A DNA stretch of 64,000 nucleotides from Sialis fuliginosa (Eukaryota > Arthropoda > Insecta > Megaloptera > Sialidae): assembly GCA_961205875.1 (NCBI GenBank), contig OY540809.1:18860267-18924266 (forward strand), given 5' to 3'. The notes beneath the pieces are model-generated. The model searched no databases and was not told the origin of the DNA. It saw only the letters and a program-made list of their open reading frames with translations. Positions 9,693 through 21,469 of the stretch are shown piece by piece. Within the stretch, counting starts at the first letter, position 1, and every line of letters begins with the position of its first letter. The position numbers and the translations under genes were made by a program.

Positions 9693-12600
9693 ATGTTTCA
9701 CGTAAAACAAGAAGATATAAAAAAAGAAATTGATGAAACCGAACTTCTGCAAGATATTGACATTAATAATGAATCTTCAATATATTATAAGCAAGAATAC
9801 CAGGTAATGGAAGACAATGTTAATAATGGGCATAGTTTTATAGTAAACAAATTTCAGTGTTGATTTACACTGAAAAGTATAATAATAATAATATAGGAAT
9901 CATATTGTTTGATATAAGTATGAAAGTAAATAAAAACAGGCAGTTGTTTTTAAATCTAAAAAATTCATTACATTATATTGCAATTTTAAAGCTGTTTTTC
10001 ATGTAAAAAATCGGTAATTGTGTAGAACAAGGTGGAACGACTTCTACTTGACGGATTTTAATGAAATATATTTTAAAAGATTCACTACAACACACAGATT
10101 ATGAATATTTGGGGAGCGTTTCATGATAGTTCACTGTTAATAATAAATTAATAAAAATTTTAAGCGATTGACAGTACAAAATAGACGCCATGTTTACGTA
10201 CTTGGGCACGTTATTAGAGATAGGCGGCACATTGGATATTAATATTAATGTATTAATATATATGTATAATGTATATATACATATTAATATAATATAATTA
10301 TTAATATCATTTAGTTTAAGTTAGAGTAGTCCAGATAGATTGGTTCGTTTTCAGGTAGGGTTAGGTTAGGGGTCAAAACACAACTATTGCAATCCATTTT
10401 AACAAAAATTTGATTGTAACAAACAGTTTGCCGTTTGATACACATTCTGGCTACAATTAAATAACACCAATGCGCGCGCATACTTCATTTTCAATATGGC
10501 GATTGAATAAATGTCAAACGTATGGAATTTTTATGAAAATAAAAGTATTTTAAGGGTTTTAAGATAACATTTTCTATTAAAATAAGTAGCAAATCATGAT
10601 AACAGTTATATATCAACTGTACTACAACGTATGTTTTAGTGGTAAACATTTATATTGAAAAACGTTCATACACCGTATTCTACACATTTACCAAAAAATC
10701 AAATACATATACGCAAAAGCGTAAAAAATCGCAATTACGCAAAATTTGTTGTATGCGTACCACATTTTTAGTCTAGTAATTTTAGATATTAATGCACCCA
10801 ATTTGGGAAAAAAATAGCAGTTAGCTGAATTTTTGTATATACCTTCGTTACGGTGTTATAAATAACGTGTAAAAAGTCCCAAATGATATCGTGTCGTATA
10901 TTTTTATTTTTCACGTAGAAATAGTCATATGCAAAAAGTTAATTGCCATAGAATGCGTTATACCGTATGCGAATGTATACCCATACTTTCTGCACGCTCT
11001 ACCACGTTTAAAAAAAAATGGAAATGACCTTTTTTCTTAAGAATTTAATAATACACTATTTATATAATAACCCCTATTGACCTCCGAGTCATGGGAAGCG
11101 AGATATTCGCGAATAACCGTTTTTTGTCACGTTAGACCTTAAATATCTCGCAACGTCGACGCGATATCGTTGTGGACTTTTTATACGTTAATTATAACAC
11201 CGTAACGAAGGTGTATACAAAAAATCAGCTAACTGCTGTTTCGCAGTTGAGATTTAAAATTACTGGACTATTTGGTAAACACTGATATAGAAGATTGCTG
11301 TCACACTCACCTCGTCGTCTGTCCCTAAGTTGTACTCTTTTAGTTCAATGTCTGATACGTATATAATCAATGATATAATTATTTAATTTCCATTTAATTA
11401 TTTAATTCCCTCACTAATTTGGTGTCATTATATTTTGATCAGATTCAGTACTGCTAAAGATCTTACACTTCAAAATGTATTTTCGTTATATTATCAACAC
11501 TGTTTTCAGGGAGTCTTGGAAGTTAAAGAAGAGATACTGACAGACGCCAATATTCAAAATAAGCAAACGAAAAATCAAGATCTCAGTGAAGAAACAAAAT
11601 ACACTGGTGAATCTTTAAATTCAAGCAATGAAATTAAAACTGAAACAGTTAACCGTGAGTCAACATTTACTAACCAAAATGAAAATTTGCAGAAGAATAA
11701 GTGTGATCTGTGTATGAAAGTGTTTAAAAATAAAGGTGTATTACAACGGCATATATTAAAACATACTGATCAACAATGTTTTAAATGTGACGAATGTGAA
11801 TATACTTGTAGACAAAAAGGAAGTTTGAATATGCATAAATTAATACATTCTAATCTACGCCCTTTTAAATGCGACCAGTGTGAATATAGTTGTAGACAAA
11901 AGGGAAGTTTGAACATACATAAATTAACACATTCTGATAAAAGACCTTTTAAATGCGACCAGTGTGACTATTATTGTAAACAAAAAGAATGTTTGAAAAG
12001 ACATAAATTAACACATTCTAATCAGCTACCATTTAAATGCGACCACTGTGAATATAGTTGTAGACAAAAGGGAAGTTTGAACAGACATAAATTAACACAT
12101 TCTGATAAAAGGCCTTTTAAATGCGACCAGTGTGAATATTGTTGTAAACTAAAAGAAAGTCTGAAAATACATAAATTAATACATTCTAATTTGCGACCTT
12201 TTAAATGCGACCAGTGTCATCATAGTTATACAGAAGAAGGAACTTTGAAGAGACATAAATTAATACATTCTAATTTGCGCCCTTTTAAATGCGATCAGTG
12301 TGAATATAGTTGCAGACAAAAGGGAAGTTTGAATATACATAAATTAACACATTCCGATAAAAGACCTTTTAAATGCGACCAGTGTGAATATTGTTGTAAA
12401 CTAAAAGAAAGTTTGAAACGACATAAATTAATACATTCTAATCTGCGACATTTTAAATGCGACCAGTGTCAACATAGTTATACAGAAGAAGGAACTTTGA
12501 AGAGACATAAATTAATACATTCTAATATGCGATCATTTAAATGTGACCAGTGTGAACATAGTTGTACAGAAAAAAGAAGTTTGAAGATACATAAATTAAT

Positions 12601-12754
12601 ACATTCTAATTTGCGCCCTTTTAAATGCGACCAGTGTGAATATAGTTGTAGACAAAAGGGAAGTTTGAACATACATAAATTAACACATTCTGATAAAAGA
12701 CCTTTTTTAAATGCGACCAGTGTGACTATTATTTTAAACAAAAAGAAAGTTTGA
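9693..12754 (+). CDS. C2H2 zinc-finger protein, two-exon model, 12 fingers then frameshift
   Basis: Exon 1 (9693-9803) starts with ATG and reads MFHVKQEDIKKEIDETELLQ, an acidic Lys/Glu-rich leader common before insect zinc-finger arrays. It ends CAG|GTAATG. Exon 2 starts at 11510 after TGTTTTCAG, and both junctions are in phase 0. Exon 2 encodes a short linker and 12 C2H2 fingers (C-x2-C-x12-H-x3-H), all but the first nearly identical and joined by HSNLRPFKC or HSDKRPFKC. In most fingers the core aromatic after the second Cys pair is replaced by Cys (CEYSC, CEYCC). Two extra T bases near 12705 shift the frame, so the ORF ends at 12754. It is probably a nuclear DNA-binding protein with an unknown target. 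It may be a young multicopy gene or a recent pseudogene. Confidence 0.75.
10772..11275. mobile_element. MITE with about 100-bp inverted ends in the ZNF intron
   Basis: The left end starts TAGTCTAGTAATTTTAGAT and the right end is its imperfect complement (ATTTAAAATTACTGGACTA). Both arms share CAGTTAGCTGA and the block ACCTTCGTTACGGTGTTATAA. The interior, about 300 bases, has no coding sequence. It lies wholly within intron 1 of the zinc-finger gene, about 230 bases before the splice acceptor. Confidence 0.75.
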
Positions 12755-13065
12755 AAAGACATAAATTAACACATTCTAATCAGCTACCATTTAAATGCGA
12801 CCACTGTGAATATAGTTGTAGACAAAAGGGAAGTTTGAATAGACATAAATTAACACATTCTGATAAAAGACCTTTTAAATGCGACCAGTGTGAATATTGT
12901 TGTAAACTAAAAGAAAGTCTGAAAAGACATAAATTAATACATCTGCGACCTTTCAGATGTGATCAGTCAACATAGTTGTATAGAAGAAGGTAATTTGAAG
13001 AGACATAAATTAATACATTCTAATCTGCGACCTTTTAAATGTGACCAGTGTGAACATATCTTCTG
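12755..13065 (+). pseudogene. Frameshifted tail of the zinc-finger array
   Basis: After the 2-base insertion near 12705, the same finger repeat continues in another frame with two complete fingers (CDHCEYSC... and CDQCEYCC...), then HLRPFRCDQS. Another small deletion near 12966 shifts the frame again into a final finger (EEGNLKRHKLIH) and a half finger that stops at about 13065. The array once had at least 15 fingers. At the DNA level the units are 84 bases and almost identical, so the breaks are recent. The array stops beside a mariner remnant. Confidence 0.85.
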
Positions 13066-13345
13066 ATCAAAAAGTACCCGGAATTTGTCAATAAAATGAA
13101 AACGGTTCAATTATTCATCGTTATTTATTTTATTCCTTTCAAAGTAATCTCCATCAATCTTTAAAACACTTTTCATAGTTAAGTGGTAACTTAACTTGGG
13201 AACAGGAAAAAGTCACATGGGGCCATGTCAGGTGAATACGGAGCTTGCGGAACGGTATTAACGTTGTTTTTGGTCAAATAGTCGCGTAAAAGATGAGATG
13301 TGTGAGCCGGTGCATTGTCGTGATGAAGAAACCACGAGTTGTTTT
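13066..13345 (-). pseudogene. Mariner transposase C-terminal fragment
   Basis: The minus strand encodes HDNAPAHTSHLL, the region of the second catalytic Asp of mariner transposases, then PYSPDMAPCDFFLF with the third Asp (D34D spacing). A stop follows in the next codons, then a diverged tail with LKIDGDYF-type residues. The N-terminal two thirds are missing. The sequence near 13075, AAAAGTACCCGGAATTTG, may be the right inverted repeat. The fragment abuts the zinc-finger array directly. Confidence 0.88.
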
Positions 13346-13389
13346 TCCACACTTCCGGCCTCTTGCGACGAACATATATTCAAATGATT

Positions 13390-15240
13390 TGGGAGCCACG
13401 GGACTTTCTTATACGTAATACTGAGAGTGAACTTAACAGTGCACGTGATTCTAATTTTATTACAAAATATTTCTGACAAACGAATAAAAGGTAGAATCAA
13501 ACTGTTCAAGATATTCAGATATTCTCTGTTATGAACCATTTGAAATAAAATTTGCAATTATTTTTTAATATAATAATTTTAATTCATTTAATAATTTTTT
13601 GTAAATAGTTCTTTTCTTTATCAGCATCTTCGTTTCGTTTTCTTTTTTACTTGGTACTTCAACAGTCTTCTTTATTTGATAATTTTATTTAAAATTACTG
13701 CGATTCCTCACACTTTTTCTAGTTTTAGTTTTCATCAGTCTTTTTTTACAACGTCCGAAATTTCCCCCACGAGCTTGAAAAAGTAAATATGTTTTTTGAG
13801 GTTAGGATCATAGTACCTATAAAGAGTTTAAACAATACGGATGACATCAAATACTGCTGAAGCGGCGACACAAACAATCGTGACCATACTGCAGACATCA
13901 CAGCATGAGCTATAGAAGTGCAAATTGTTTCATAAAAAAATATATTCTATTTTCTTATCTGCTAAAATAACTTTATTTAAAATAAATAGCAATGACTTAG
14001 GGATGGATTCATTTATATTTTTTAACAGTATCACCAGCTGGGTAAGTATCGTTATAGCAAATTGTGATTCTAATATTTCTTCGAATGATTTCACCTGCAA
14101 ATTTTTAAATGCGAAATTTTTCTTCCGTATCGTTTGATGATCTCTGCTCTTACCAGGCAATGTTTAGTATTTTAAACTTTTTTTTTCTAAAACACATTAA
14201 CGAATGTCTGCCATACTTGTTTAATCAAAAGGAATGTATATCCCCTCTCAAACATTTTTTAATTCTTGCAATGAAAATTGACAGTCATCATTTCCCTCTA
14301 TGTACTCATAATTTTTTTGCATTGCTGCATCAATCTGCAAGTGTAGAGTGCTAGTTTTGGTTTATAATTATGATGGTATCTAGCTTGTGTTGCCTGTAGA
14401 TCCAGAACATTAAAAAAATAATTTATATTCGGATAGTTATTCAGCATTGAGAGATTGGTACTCTTCAAGATAATGTAAAACTCTTTGTATTTTGGAGTTT
14501 GGATCTGAAATCTAAATATCCTATGTATTCCAAATCCAGATCTTTAGTATCGCATCAGAATCATTGTGTACCTCCTCCTATCAAACTTGTTTGTACTGTG
14601 AGTGAAGAGAACTACAATTGAAACCATATTTGCTAAACATAACTATGTTATACTTTTGTGTGCTGAGGTGAAAATATAACAGTGTTGGCTGTGGAAGAAA
14701 TGTTTATGTTCTTCACATTTTTTCATATAGGGCTCCGGATCTTCAGAGACGTCTCCTTGGAATACAGGCGGTATCGGGCTTGACTGAATCAATAACTTGG
14801 ATATTAGTTGATTAAGTGTTGTAATTCCCATCTATCTTTTTTTAAACACACATTTTTTCTTGGTATATTTTTTATTCTGTTATTTAAACAAAAACAATCT
14901 AATTCAAATTTTTTATATTGGAAAAGCCAACTAAAATTTAATAAAATACTAAATGTTACAGCGGTACTGAACAAGCAGTTTTAAATATGCCGTCCATTAT
15001 CCAAAATCTGGCATCAGCAATATTTATTTCTAATATTGTGCCAGAATCGAAGACAATAAAATTTTATCTTGATCTAATTAATTTTTCTAACAAAAATAAC
15101 TCGTGGCGATGTTTTAAATCTTTGGGAATGACTAGTCCTTGAAGTTTGTGGTTCTCGAGAATAATTTTGGTTTTGAGCTCTTTGCATTACCTTTTTAATG
15201 TTTTAAATGATGGTAGTTGTGAACGAGATATACCACTTGA
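13390..15240. other. Gene-poor stretch; gag-like fragment only
   Basis: No intact gene was seen. The minus strand at 14831-14700 encodes IPPVFQGDVSEDPEPYMKK, which resembles the start of Gypsy-type gag proteins (a short PPxF-G-D-x-DPE motif), but I cannot extend it. Open frames at 13925-14354 on both strands are short and unrecognised. The stretch is probably decayed transposon DNA. Confidence 0.35.
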
Positions 15241-15249
15241 CTAATTTGA

Positions 15250-15483
15250 GTTAGTTGTTCTTGACTTATTAAAGCAACATTTCAAAATGTTTCTCACATT
15301 TTTTATAACCATTGCACCAATTGCTATTGTTACATATACCATAGTATAGGCTCGAGCAGTGTAAAAACATTCCCAATAAAAAAGATCATTTCTTTCTTTG
15401 GTTTTGTTCATTAGGTACCCGTTAATAACAAACATTGGTTTGAATTTTTGCAATTCGTTTAGTTTACAATTTTCGACTTCCAT
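15250..15483 (-). pseudogene. FLYWCH-type zinc-finger remnant
   Basis: The minus strand reads PMFVINGYLMNKTKERNDLF then YWEC, fitting the start of a FLYWCH zinc finger (a GY-x-x-K core and a YWxC motif). The second half (second Cys and H-x-H) is not preserved in frame; a cysteine-containing continuation appears in another frame. FLYWCH domains are common in insect Mutator-like transposons, and a Mutator-like transposase remnant follows at 16384-17290 on the same strand. The two may be one decayed element. Confidence 0.5.
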
Positions 15484-15878
15484 TTTGACCTGTTACTGAA
15501 AAAATTACAATATCCTATTATTGCATCAAACCTAAATTGCAGTTTTTATTTATTTATGTGAATAATTCCCACACATAGTACTTTAAAATAATTAATTTGA
15601 TTAAATAGTAGGTATATTTAAATATTATTATGAATTATTAAATGAAAATGGATTTTATTTGTCAGCTGTTCTGGTTCTATATCCTTGGAAAATCAAGAAA
15701 TAAATACAATTTTTCTTGATTCAATAGTTGTAAGAATTGTATCTTCTTTTTTTCCTTTCATGACAGTAATTCATCAAATTTTATCAAATGTTTTCTACAA
15801 TATCGATTTTTGTGTTTAATATAATTTGCTCAATGTAAAAATTACTCTATAGTGTTATTCAACATAAATAATAATAAC

Positions 15879-16004
15879 GGGGTATTACCGTTTCACAATA
15901 CTCAATAATCATTTTCGTATTGTTGTTGTTACGCCACCGGTGGGGTTGCATTGCTGCCTCTAGCAGGGATGTCGCATACTTCTGCAACCCTGTGGTAATA
16001 CCCC
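15879..16004. mobile_element. 126-bp MITE with GGGGTATTACC ends
   Basis: The block starts GGGGTATTACC and ends with the exact complement GGTAATACCCC. It contains CCACCGGTGGGGTTGCATTG and CTGCCTCTAG, which in complement match the start of the repeats at 30987, 36731 and 36908. It carries no coding sequence. Confidence 0.6.
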
Positions 16005-16224
16005 ACTCAAAACATCGATGCGTTATGATATACTGTTGTGGTGTCAACATTCATTTTGTAAAAAAAAAACAAATTTTAATATTAGTGAACCAATTTATAT
16101 CATAAAGTTGATAAATACTTATGGCGCATTGCTTGACATAACATACATACCTTATGAAACATAATTAAACGTTCATCTTTATTTTATATAAATGTTTTAA
16201 ATAATGCGTTTATATTACATTCTA

Positions 16225-16383
16225 TACAGGATGATTCAGCACTGTCGTGCCAAACTTGAACAGTGTATTAAGAAAAATATTTTAAGCAAAAAATATGTAT
16301 ATGAACATGTTTTCATGAGGGTCTACAGCCCTCCAAAGATTTTACTCAAAATTAGTTTTTATTTAATATCTGGAGAACCAATG
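16225..16383 (+). repeat. Single arm of the TACAGGGTG foldback family
   Basis: The sequence starts TACAGGATGATTCAG and follows the left arm of the hairpin at 19742-20884, with shared blocks such as GAAAAATATTTTAAG and CAAAATTAGTTTTTATTTAA. It is about 160 bases and then stops abruptly at the border of the Mutator-like remnant. Confidence 0.7.
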
Positions 16384-17290
16384 GCCTCTATAAATTCTGG
16401 GCCAAAATCTTTGTTCTCTAGCGAGTATTTTCGTGTCCTCGAACTTGATGGTATGTCCTGAGTGGGAGTGGTGTTATGCGTCTGCCGATTTTTCCCAATG
16501 TTGATGTTTAGTATGGCTGATGGGCTCCTTAAATCTCGTACTGATATGTCTGCCAATTTGTTCGACATAAACTTTCCCACAGGTGTATGCACACCTCGGG
16601 CTTTAGGGAAATACATTGCTAGCTTTCTAGGAGCTTTGAAGACTGTTTTCACTTCATGTTTCCTTAGGAATCTGGCAATTTTGTCGGTGCATCCTTGGAC
16701 GTACTCCGGCTATAACAGCGGTTTTTTGTTGCTTTGTGAGCCATTATATTATTTAAACTTTAATTTTCGTGACTTGAAGCTTTGACCGAAAATTTGTACG
16801 AATTTTGAGCATACTTAGAAAAAAAATCTTTTTTAAATGGTTGTACAGTTCTGGATTTTTCAGTATAATTTTTTGTTGTGTTGAACAACGAATTACGATG
16901 ACACCAATTACCGCAATTCTCGTGTCGATTGAAGAAATGATCAGGAATACTGTGTAAAGAAGCAGCCAGTTCAGCACTTTTATCTCTGTTCTTTGCAATT
17001 GCATAACTAAAACATTTCTTCAAATGCGAAATTGTGTCTTTTCTTTGCATCTCTTTAAAGTTTTTTTGTAAAGCATATAAATCATTATTAAATGCCTTCA
17101 TCGCCAATCAACACACGGACGTTCAGACCTAAATCTTTCAAGATTGCGCTTCGTTGACCAATGCAGTTCCCACACCAGGTTCCATTACCTTAGCACTTTG
17201 TCGGAATTTTTTTCAACAATCGTGGTCCTCTTTCTTATGGCCTTTCTCACATAAGCTACATTTCCGATTGCGTTTTTAACTTAAAAATCC
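16384..17290 (-). pseudogene. Mutator-like transposase remnant
   Basis: On the minus strand, 17290-17110 encodes KCSLCEKGHKKEDHDC, then AKVMEPGVGTALVNEAQS, then a stop. 17107-16760 encodes an open stretch with HLKKCFSYAIAKNRDKSAEL and HENCGNWC. A Cys-rich GHKKEDHDC block followed by a region ending in an HxxCGxWC motif matches what I recall of invertebrate Mutator-type transposases (Pfam 'Mutator', PF20700). I infer this from pattern only. Several stops and frame changes show it is dead. The C-terminal part up to 16384 is not clearly assignable. Confidence 0.6.
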
Positions 17291-17589
17291 AATAATACAG
17301 CCATAACCATTTAAACTATCGCATTATTTGCAGACATGTCAATTTTCTCTGGTACGGAATCAGAAGCAGTGAAAGGAGTTGAAGAATAGAGGGTGTAGTA
17401 GTAAGGATAAATTTCTTGAACAATTTCAGACGGTCTAAATAAATGAAAATAAGTGGAAAACCAGATATTACTACATAGAAATAGTATCTTAAAAACATAT
17501 CTAAAAAAAATATTACAGGCCTTCACATAAATTAGCGACGTTTTCTGTAACTAATCGTCTCTCTTCTATCGCAGCTCGTCTGCAACCTT

Positions 17590-18311
17590 CTTTAGCAGCT
17601 GCTTCTATTGCCGGAAAATTTATATATAAATTTAATTTTAAATTTTATTTAAAAAAAAAATTATAATTTAAATTTTTACTAACAAAAGTTGTTAATTTAA
17701 ATATATTTTTTAAGATAAAGTACTAATTTATATACCATTCCATTTAAAGTTTTTGAATTATCCCCAATTGAAGTTTTGAATTTTTTATATGTCCCGTATG
17801 ACACTTGAAATTATCTAAATCTCAAATAATCATACATCATTAGAAAGTCCGTTGTTTCTACTTTCAAAACAAATTTAAAAAATAAAATTTCATTAATATT
17901 AAACGAAACTAGAGCAATTTTAGTAAAACCCTAAAATTTAGGATCAAGTCGCCATATTTTCTAAACAATTGAATGTATGTTTAGCAGTGGCGTAGGAACG
18001 GGGTGGGGGGGTTTGGGGTTGAAACCCCCCCCGAAATATTTTATGTTCTTAAAATATATGAAATTATTATTACAATTTTGAACTGAATCACCTTTTTTGT
18101 GATTATTTTAGCGTGGGAACGTCGCTACATATGAAAAAAAATTTTTTACAAAAGTTTCTTACTTTTTTATGATCTTTAAAATTATCTACTTTTGGATATA
18201 CCGTTTCATTTGATTTTGTTGAAAAACGGGCATGTACCCCTCAAACTACCCCCCAAGGAGGAGTTTTAGGAGGTTGAAAACATTTTCCTGAAATTCTTTA
18301 GGGTCGATATA
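17590..18311 (+). repeat. Half copy of the CCGGGTG foldback, with a small insert
   Basis: Bases 17700-17985 and 18130-18311 match 37965-38245 and 38250-38425, one arm of the hairpin at 37555-38505. They include the block CCCCCCAAGGAGGAGTTTTA. The match is interrupted at about 17990-18130 by a piece starting CAGTGGCGTAGG, the left end of the hAT-type MITEs seen at 21470 and 39723, and it is cut at 18312 by another hairpin. Confidence 0.75.
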
Positions 18312-19195
18312 TACAGGGTGGGGCAATTAAAGTGTTACAGTTGATTATCTCAGAACCATCGCATATTTGAAAAAAATGTTTCAACCAAAAAATGTTTGAT
18401 TGTGAGGGGGTAATCGAATAGTAATATTTATTTGCTATTTTAACGTGGACTTCAAGGATATTTGAAGGTCAACATCATTTTTTTAAATAGGAACCTATAA
18501 TTTTTATTTAGTAATCTTATTCTACGTGAAAAAACACGAATCTTCCATTGAAAACTGTTTTTTGAACAACCCAAGCTTTCCTAAATATTTAACAAAATAA
18601 TTCGAGATTTTGAACTTTCAAGAATTTTTTACTCAGAAACCATAAAAAAGTACAAGATACAAAAAAAATTTATTTTGGTCTAATGAAACTTAGAGAATTA
18701 TTCTAGAATTTTTTTAACATTTCGTACTTTTTTTTGTTTTTGCTAAAATAAAATAAATAGAAAAAGTTTTAAAAAGTTTTTTAATTTTTTAAAATAATTC
18801 TCCAAGCTTTATTAGACCAAAAATAAATATTTTGTGTTTCCTGTACTTTTTTTCTTAAGTTTGTGGTTTCTGAGTAAAAAATTCTTGAAAGTTCAAAATC
18901 TCGAATTACTTTGTTAGATACCTTGGAAAGTTTAGGTTGTTCAAAAAACAGTTTTCAATGAAAGATTCGTGTTTTTTCACGTAGAATAAGATTAGTAAAC
19001 AAAAACTATAGGTTCCTATTTAAAAAAAATAATGTTGACCTTCAAATATCCTTGAAGACCACGTTAAAATAGCAAATAAATATTACTATTTGATTTCCCC
19101 CTCACAACCAAACATTTTTTGGTTAAAATATTTTTTTCAAATATGCGATGGTTCTGAGATAATAATCTGTAACACTTTAAATGCCCCACCCTGTA
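18312..19195. mobile_element. 884-bp foldback element, TACAGGGTGGGGC ends
   Basis: The element begins TACAGGGTGGGGCAATTAAA and ends with the complement. The two arms pair over about 430 bases each, with a short AT-rich centre near 18750. Ends beginning TA followed by CAGGG fit TA target duplications of the IS630-Tc1-mariner type. An IS630-like transposase fragment bearing the same terminus starts at the next base. The hairpin has no coding capacity. Confidence 0.85.
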
Positions 19196-19325
19196 TACAG
19201 GGTGGGGCATTTAAAATGCTACTATTGAAATCGTGATTGCACAATGACATGTGGATTCTGGAGAGACCATAGATGGTAGTTGTGGGTGGTATTAATACCA
19301 TCTCTCGTAAATCGAGCCTCATCAG
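19196..19325 (-). pseudogene. IS630-like transposase C-terminal fragment
   Basis: The minus strand reads TDEARFTRDGI, then HLWSLQNPHVIVQSRFQ and a stop, the core seen in a common insect IS630-family transposase (DE around a catalytic acid, then HxW). The plus-strand start TACAGGGTGGGGCATTTAAA is the same terminus as the adjoining hairpin. This fragment links the TACAGGGTG hairpins to an IS630-type transposase. Confidence 0.65.
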
Positions 19326-19334
19326 TCTACAGAA

Positions 19335-19738
19335 TTTTGTTTAAAAAATTTGGATCTAAGACAAAACGCTGAAATGTTTTATGCTCCAAACTATCGCTAA
19401 TAGTTCTCTTTCGGTAGTTGAATAATTTGATTCGGCTTGATTTAGAGTTCTACTTGCATACGCGACAGGTAAATCGTTAGGCGGTTCACCTTGTGACAGC
19501 ACTGAACCGATAGCAAAGCAACTAGCATCAGTTGTTAAATAGAATTCTTAAGTGAAATCTGGATATTGAAGTAATGGTTCTTTACATAAAGTTTGTTTTA
19601 AAATTTCAAAAGAATTTTGTTGAGAACTAGACCATAAAAATAGTTCGTTTTTCTTTAATAATTGAGTCATCGGTTTCGTTATTTTACTAAATTTTTTTAT
19701 AAATCGTCTATAGTATCCGATTAACCCTAAAAATGATT
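19335..19738 (-). pseudogene. Gypsy reverse transcriptase/RNase H fragment
   Basis: The minus strand from about 19735 reads YYRRFIKKFSKITKPM, then [17 protein letters not shown] and [19 protein letters not shown], ending in LLAIVW. This is the Gypsy junction between reverse transcriptase and RNase H; the Asp in TTDAS is the first RNase H catalytic residue. One in-frame stop (before the EFYLTTDAS part) breaks it. Both sides are cut by IS630-type repeats, so only about 130 codons remain. Confidence 0.9.
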
Positions 19739-19741
19739 ATA

Positions 19742-20884
19742 TACAGGGTGAGTCATATCAGGTGGAACAAACTTGAACCGTGGATTGAGAAAAATATTTT
19801 AAGTAAAAAAGTTTATATGAACATGTGTCCGGAAATTCTTCGTGAGGGAGCTACAGACCTTCGAAGATTTAACCCAAAATTAGTTTTTATTTAATTTCTA
19901 GAGAACCCGTTGCGATACAGTTATGAAATTTGATACAGGGTATAGTATTAATAAGTCTTATCGATATCCAGTATCAAACAATAGTAATTTGGCCAGGGTT
20001 GTATGGGCCCAGGAGGCTCGTCGATTCTTATTCAGTAATTTTTTTGTTCTTCAATTTTTTCCTGAGTTAAAAATTTGAATTAGACTGTATGACACAAAAT
20101 ACACAAAAATATACTTTGTTCATTTACCATAGGATAAACTGTTTACGAGCAATATCGATGCAAAAGAAAGCATGCAAAATTTTACTTAATACGGATGCTT
20201 CAAATTACACAAAATAAATTTATATTCCTGTTCTTTGATTAAAAGTAAGGAAAAAAGTTAATGTACATATATCACCTAATACGTGTCCTCTTAGACCTAT
20301 AGCCAGTTCTATTACTGTTGCAAGTACTTTACTAACAAAACTAAAAAACGATACTTAAAATGGCTATTTGTTGGTAAGGATGAATTTTTGGAGGTATATT
20401 TATATTATTTTTTTGTCTTATTTTTTATCATAGAACAAGAATATAAATTTATTTTTTGTAATTAGAAGCATCTGTATTAAGTAAAATTCTTCATGCTTTC
20501 TTTTGCATCGATATTTCTCGTAAACGGTGTATCCTATGATAAATAAGCAAAGTATATTTTTGTATATTTTGTGTTATACAATCTTATTCAAATGTCGAAC
20601 TCAGGAAAAAATTAAAGAACAAAAAAATAGTAGATAAAAATCGATAGGCCCACTGGCTTCATACACCCCTGATCTAATTTATAAACCCTGTATCAAATTT
20701 CATAACTTTAGCACTATGGGTTCTCCAGATATTAAATAAAAACTAATTTTGAATAAAATCTTTGGAGGGCTGTAGCTCCCTCACGAAGAATTTTCGGACA
20801 CATGTTCATATAAACTTTTTTGCTTAAAATATTTTTCTCAATCCACGATTCAAGTTTGTTCCACCTGATATGACTCACCCTGTA
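19742..20884. mobile_element. 1.14 kb foldback element, TACAGGGTGAGTC ends
   Basis: The ends are TACAGGGTGAGTCATATCAG and its exact complement. The arms pair over about 480-500 bases with a spacer of about 180 bases near 20240-20425. TA flanks both ends. The element sits in a Gypsy remnant, immediately after the RT codons. No coding sequence was seen. Confidence 0.85.
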
Positions 20885-21075
20885 TATAAAAATCACAAAC
20901 ATACGAATTTTTCGCTATTTTTAAAGTTAAAATATTTTTTATCTTCAAAACTATTGATTTTAAAAAAAAGTTTATGAGACAAAAAATTTAATCCAATGAA
21001 GCTTACGTAATTTTTTCAGATTTTTTAATGCAGATTTAGATTTATTAAACAAAAAAATGTGTGTACCTATTAGAG

Positions 21076-21205
21076 ATCAGTTCGGGCCGGGCCGGCCCGA
21101 AATTATCCGAATTTATCCCGGTCCAAACTTCGGATCGGATCGGACCGGGCTTAATTTTTGTTTGTCATGTTCGGGCCGGATCGGATCGGACCTGTCCGAA
21201 CCTTG
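21076..21205. repeat. GC-rich degenerate repeat block
   Basis: In an AT-rich setting, this block has repeats of CGGGCCGG and CGGATCGGA, with partial palindromes (GGGCCGGGCCGGCCC). The start TTAGAGATCAGTTCGGGCC may be the inverted end of a hAT-type element, as 8-bp-duplication elements often have CAG-type ends. A matching right end was not found. Confidence 0.45.
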
Positions 21206-21469
21206 GTATACATCTTAAAGAATAAATAAATATATAATTTTTTAGTACTAAAAAGTATAAATACTTACGCAAATATATTTCACGTTCACAATTGATTTGA
21301 AAATAATAGGTATAGACTATAGAATAGACACAGAACATTCCGTCAAAATATTTTCAAATGCATTTTTGTCACATCTCTCCAAAATAAGAGAAATAACAAT
21401 ACCGATAGCTTCTATAATGTTTCTTACTCAATAGTTTATGTTATCAATTATATTCTATAACAGGTATAC

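Noticed and set aside
12478..12762. 94-codon minus-strand frame across the zinc-finger array
   Set aside because: It is the complement of the 84-base finger repeat and its protein repeats with the same period, so it is a shadow.
13258..13557. 99-codon minus-strand frame over the mariner fragment
   Set aside because: Mariner motifs are in another frame of the same strand, so this one is a shadow.
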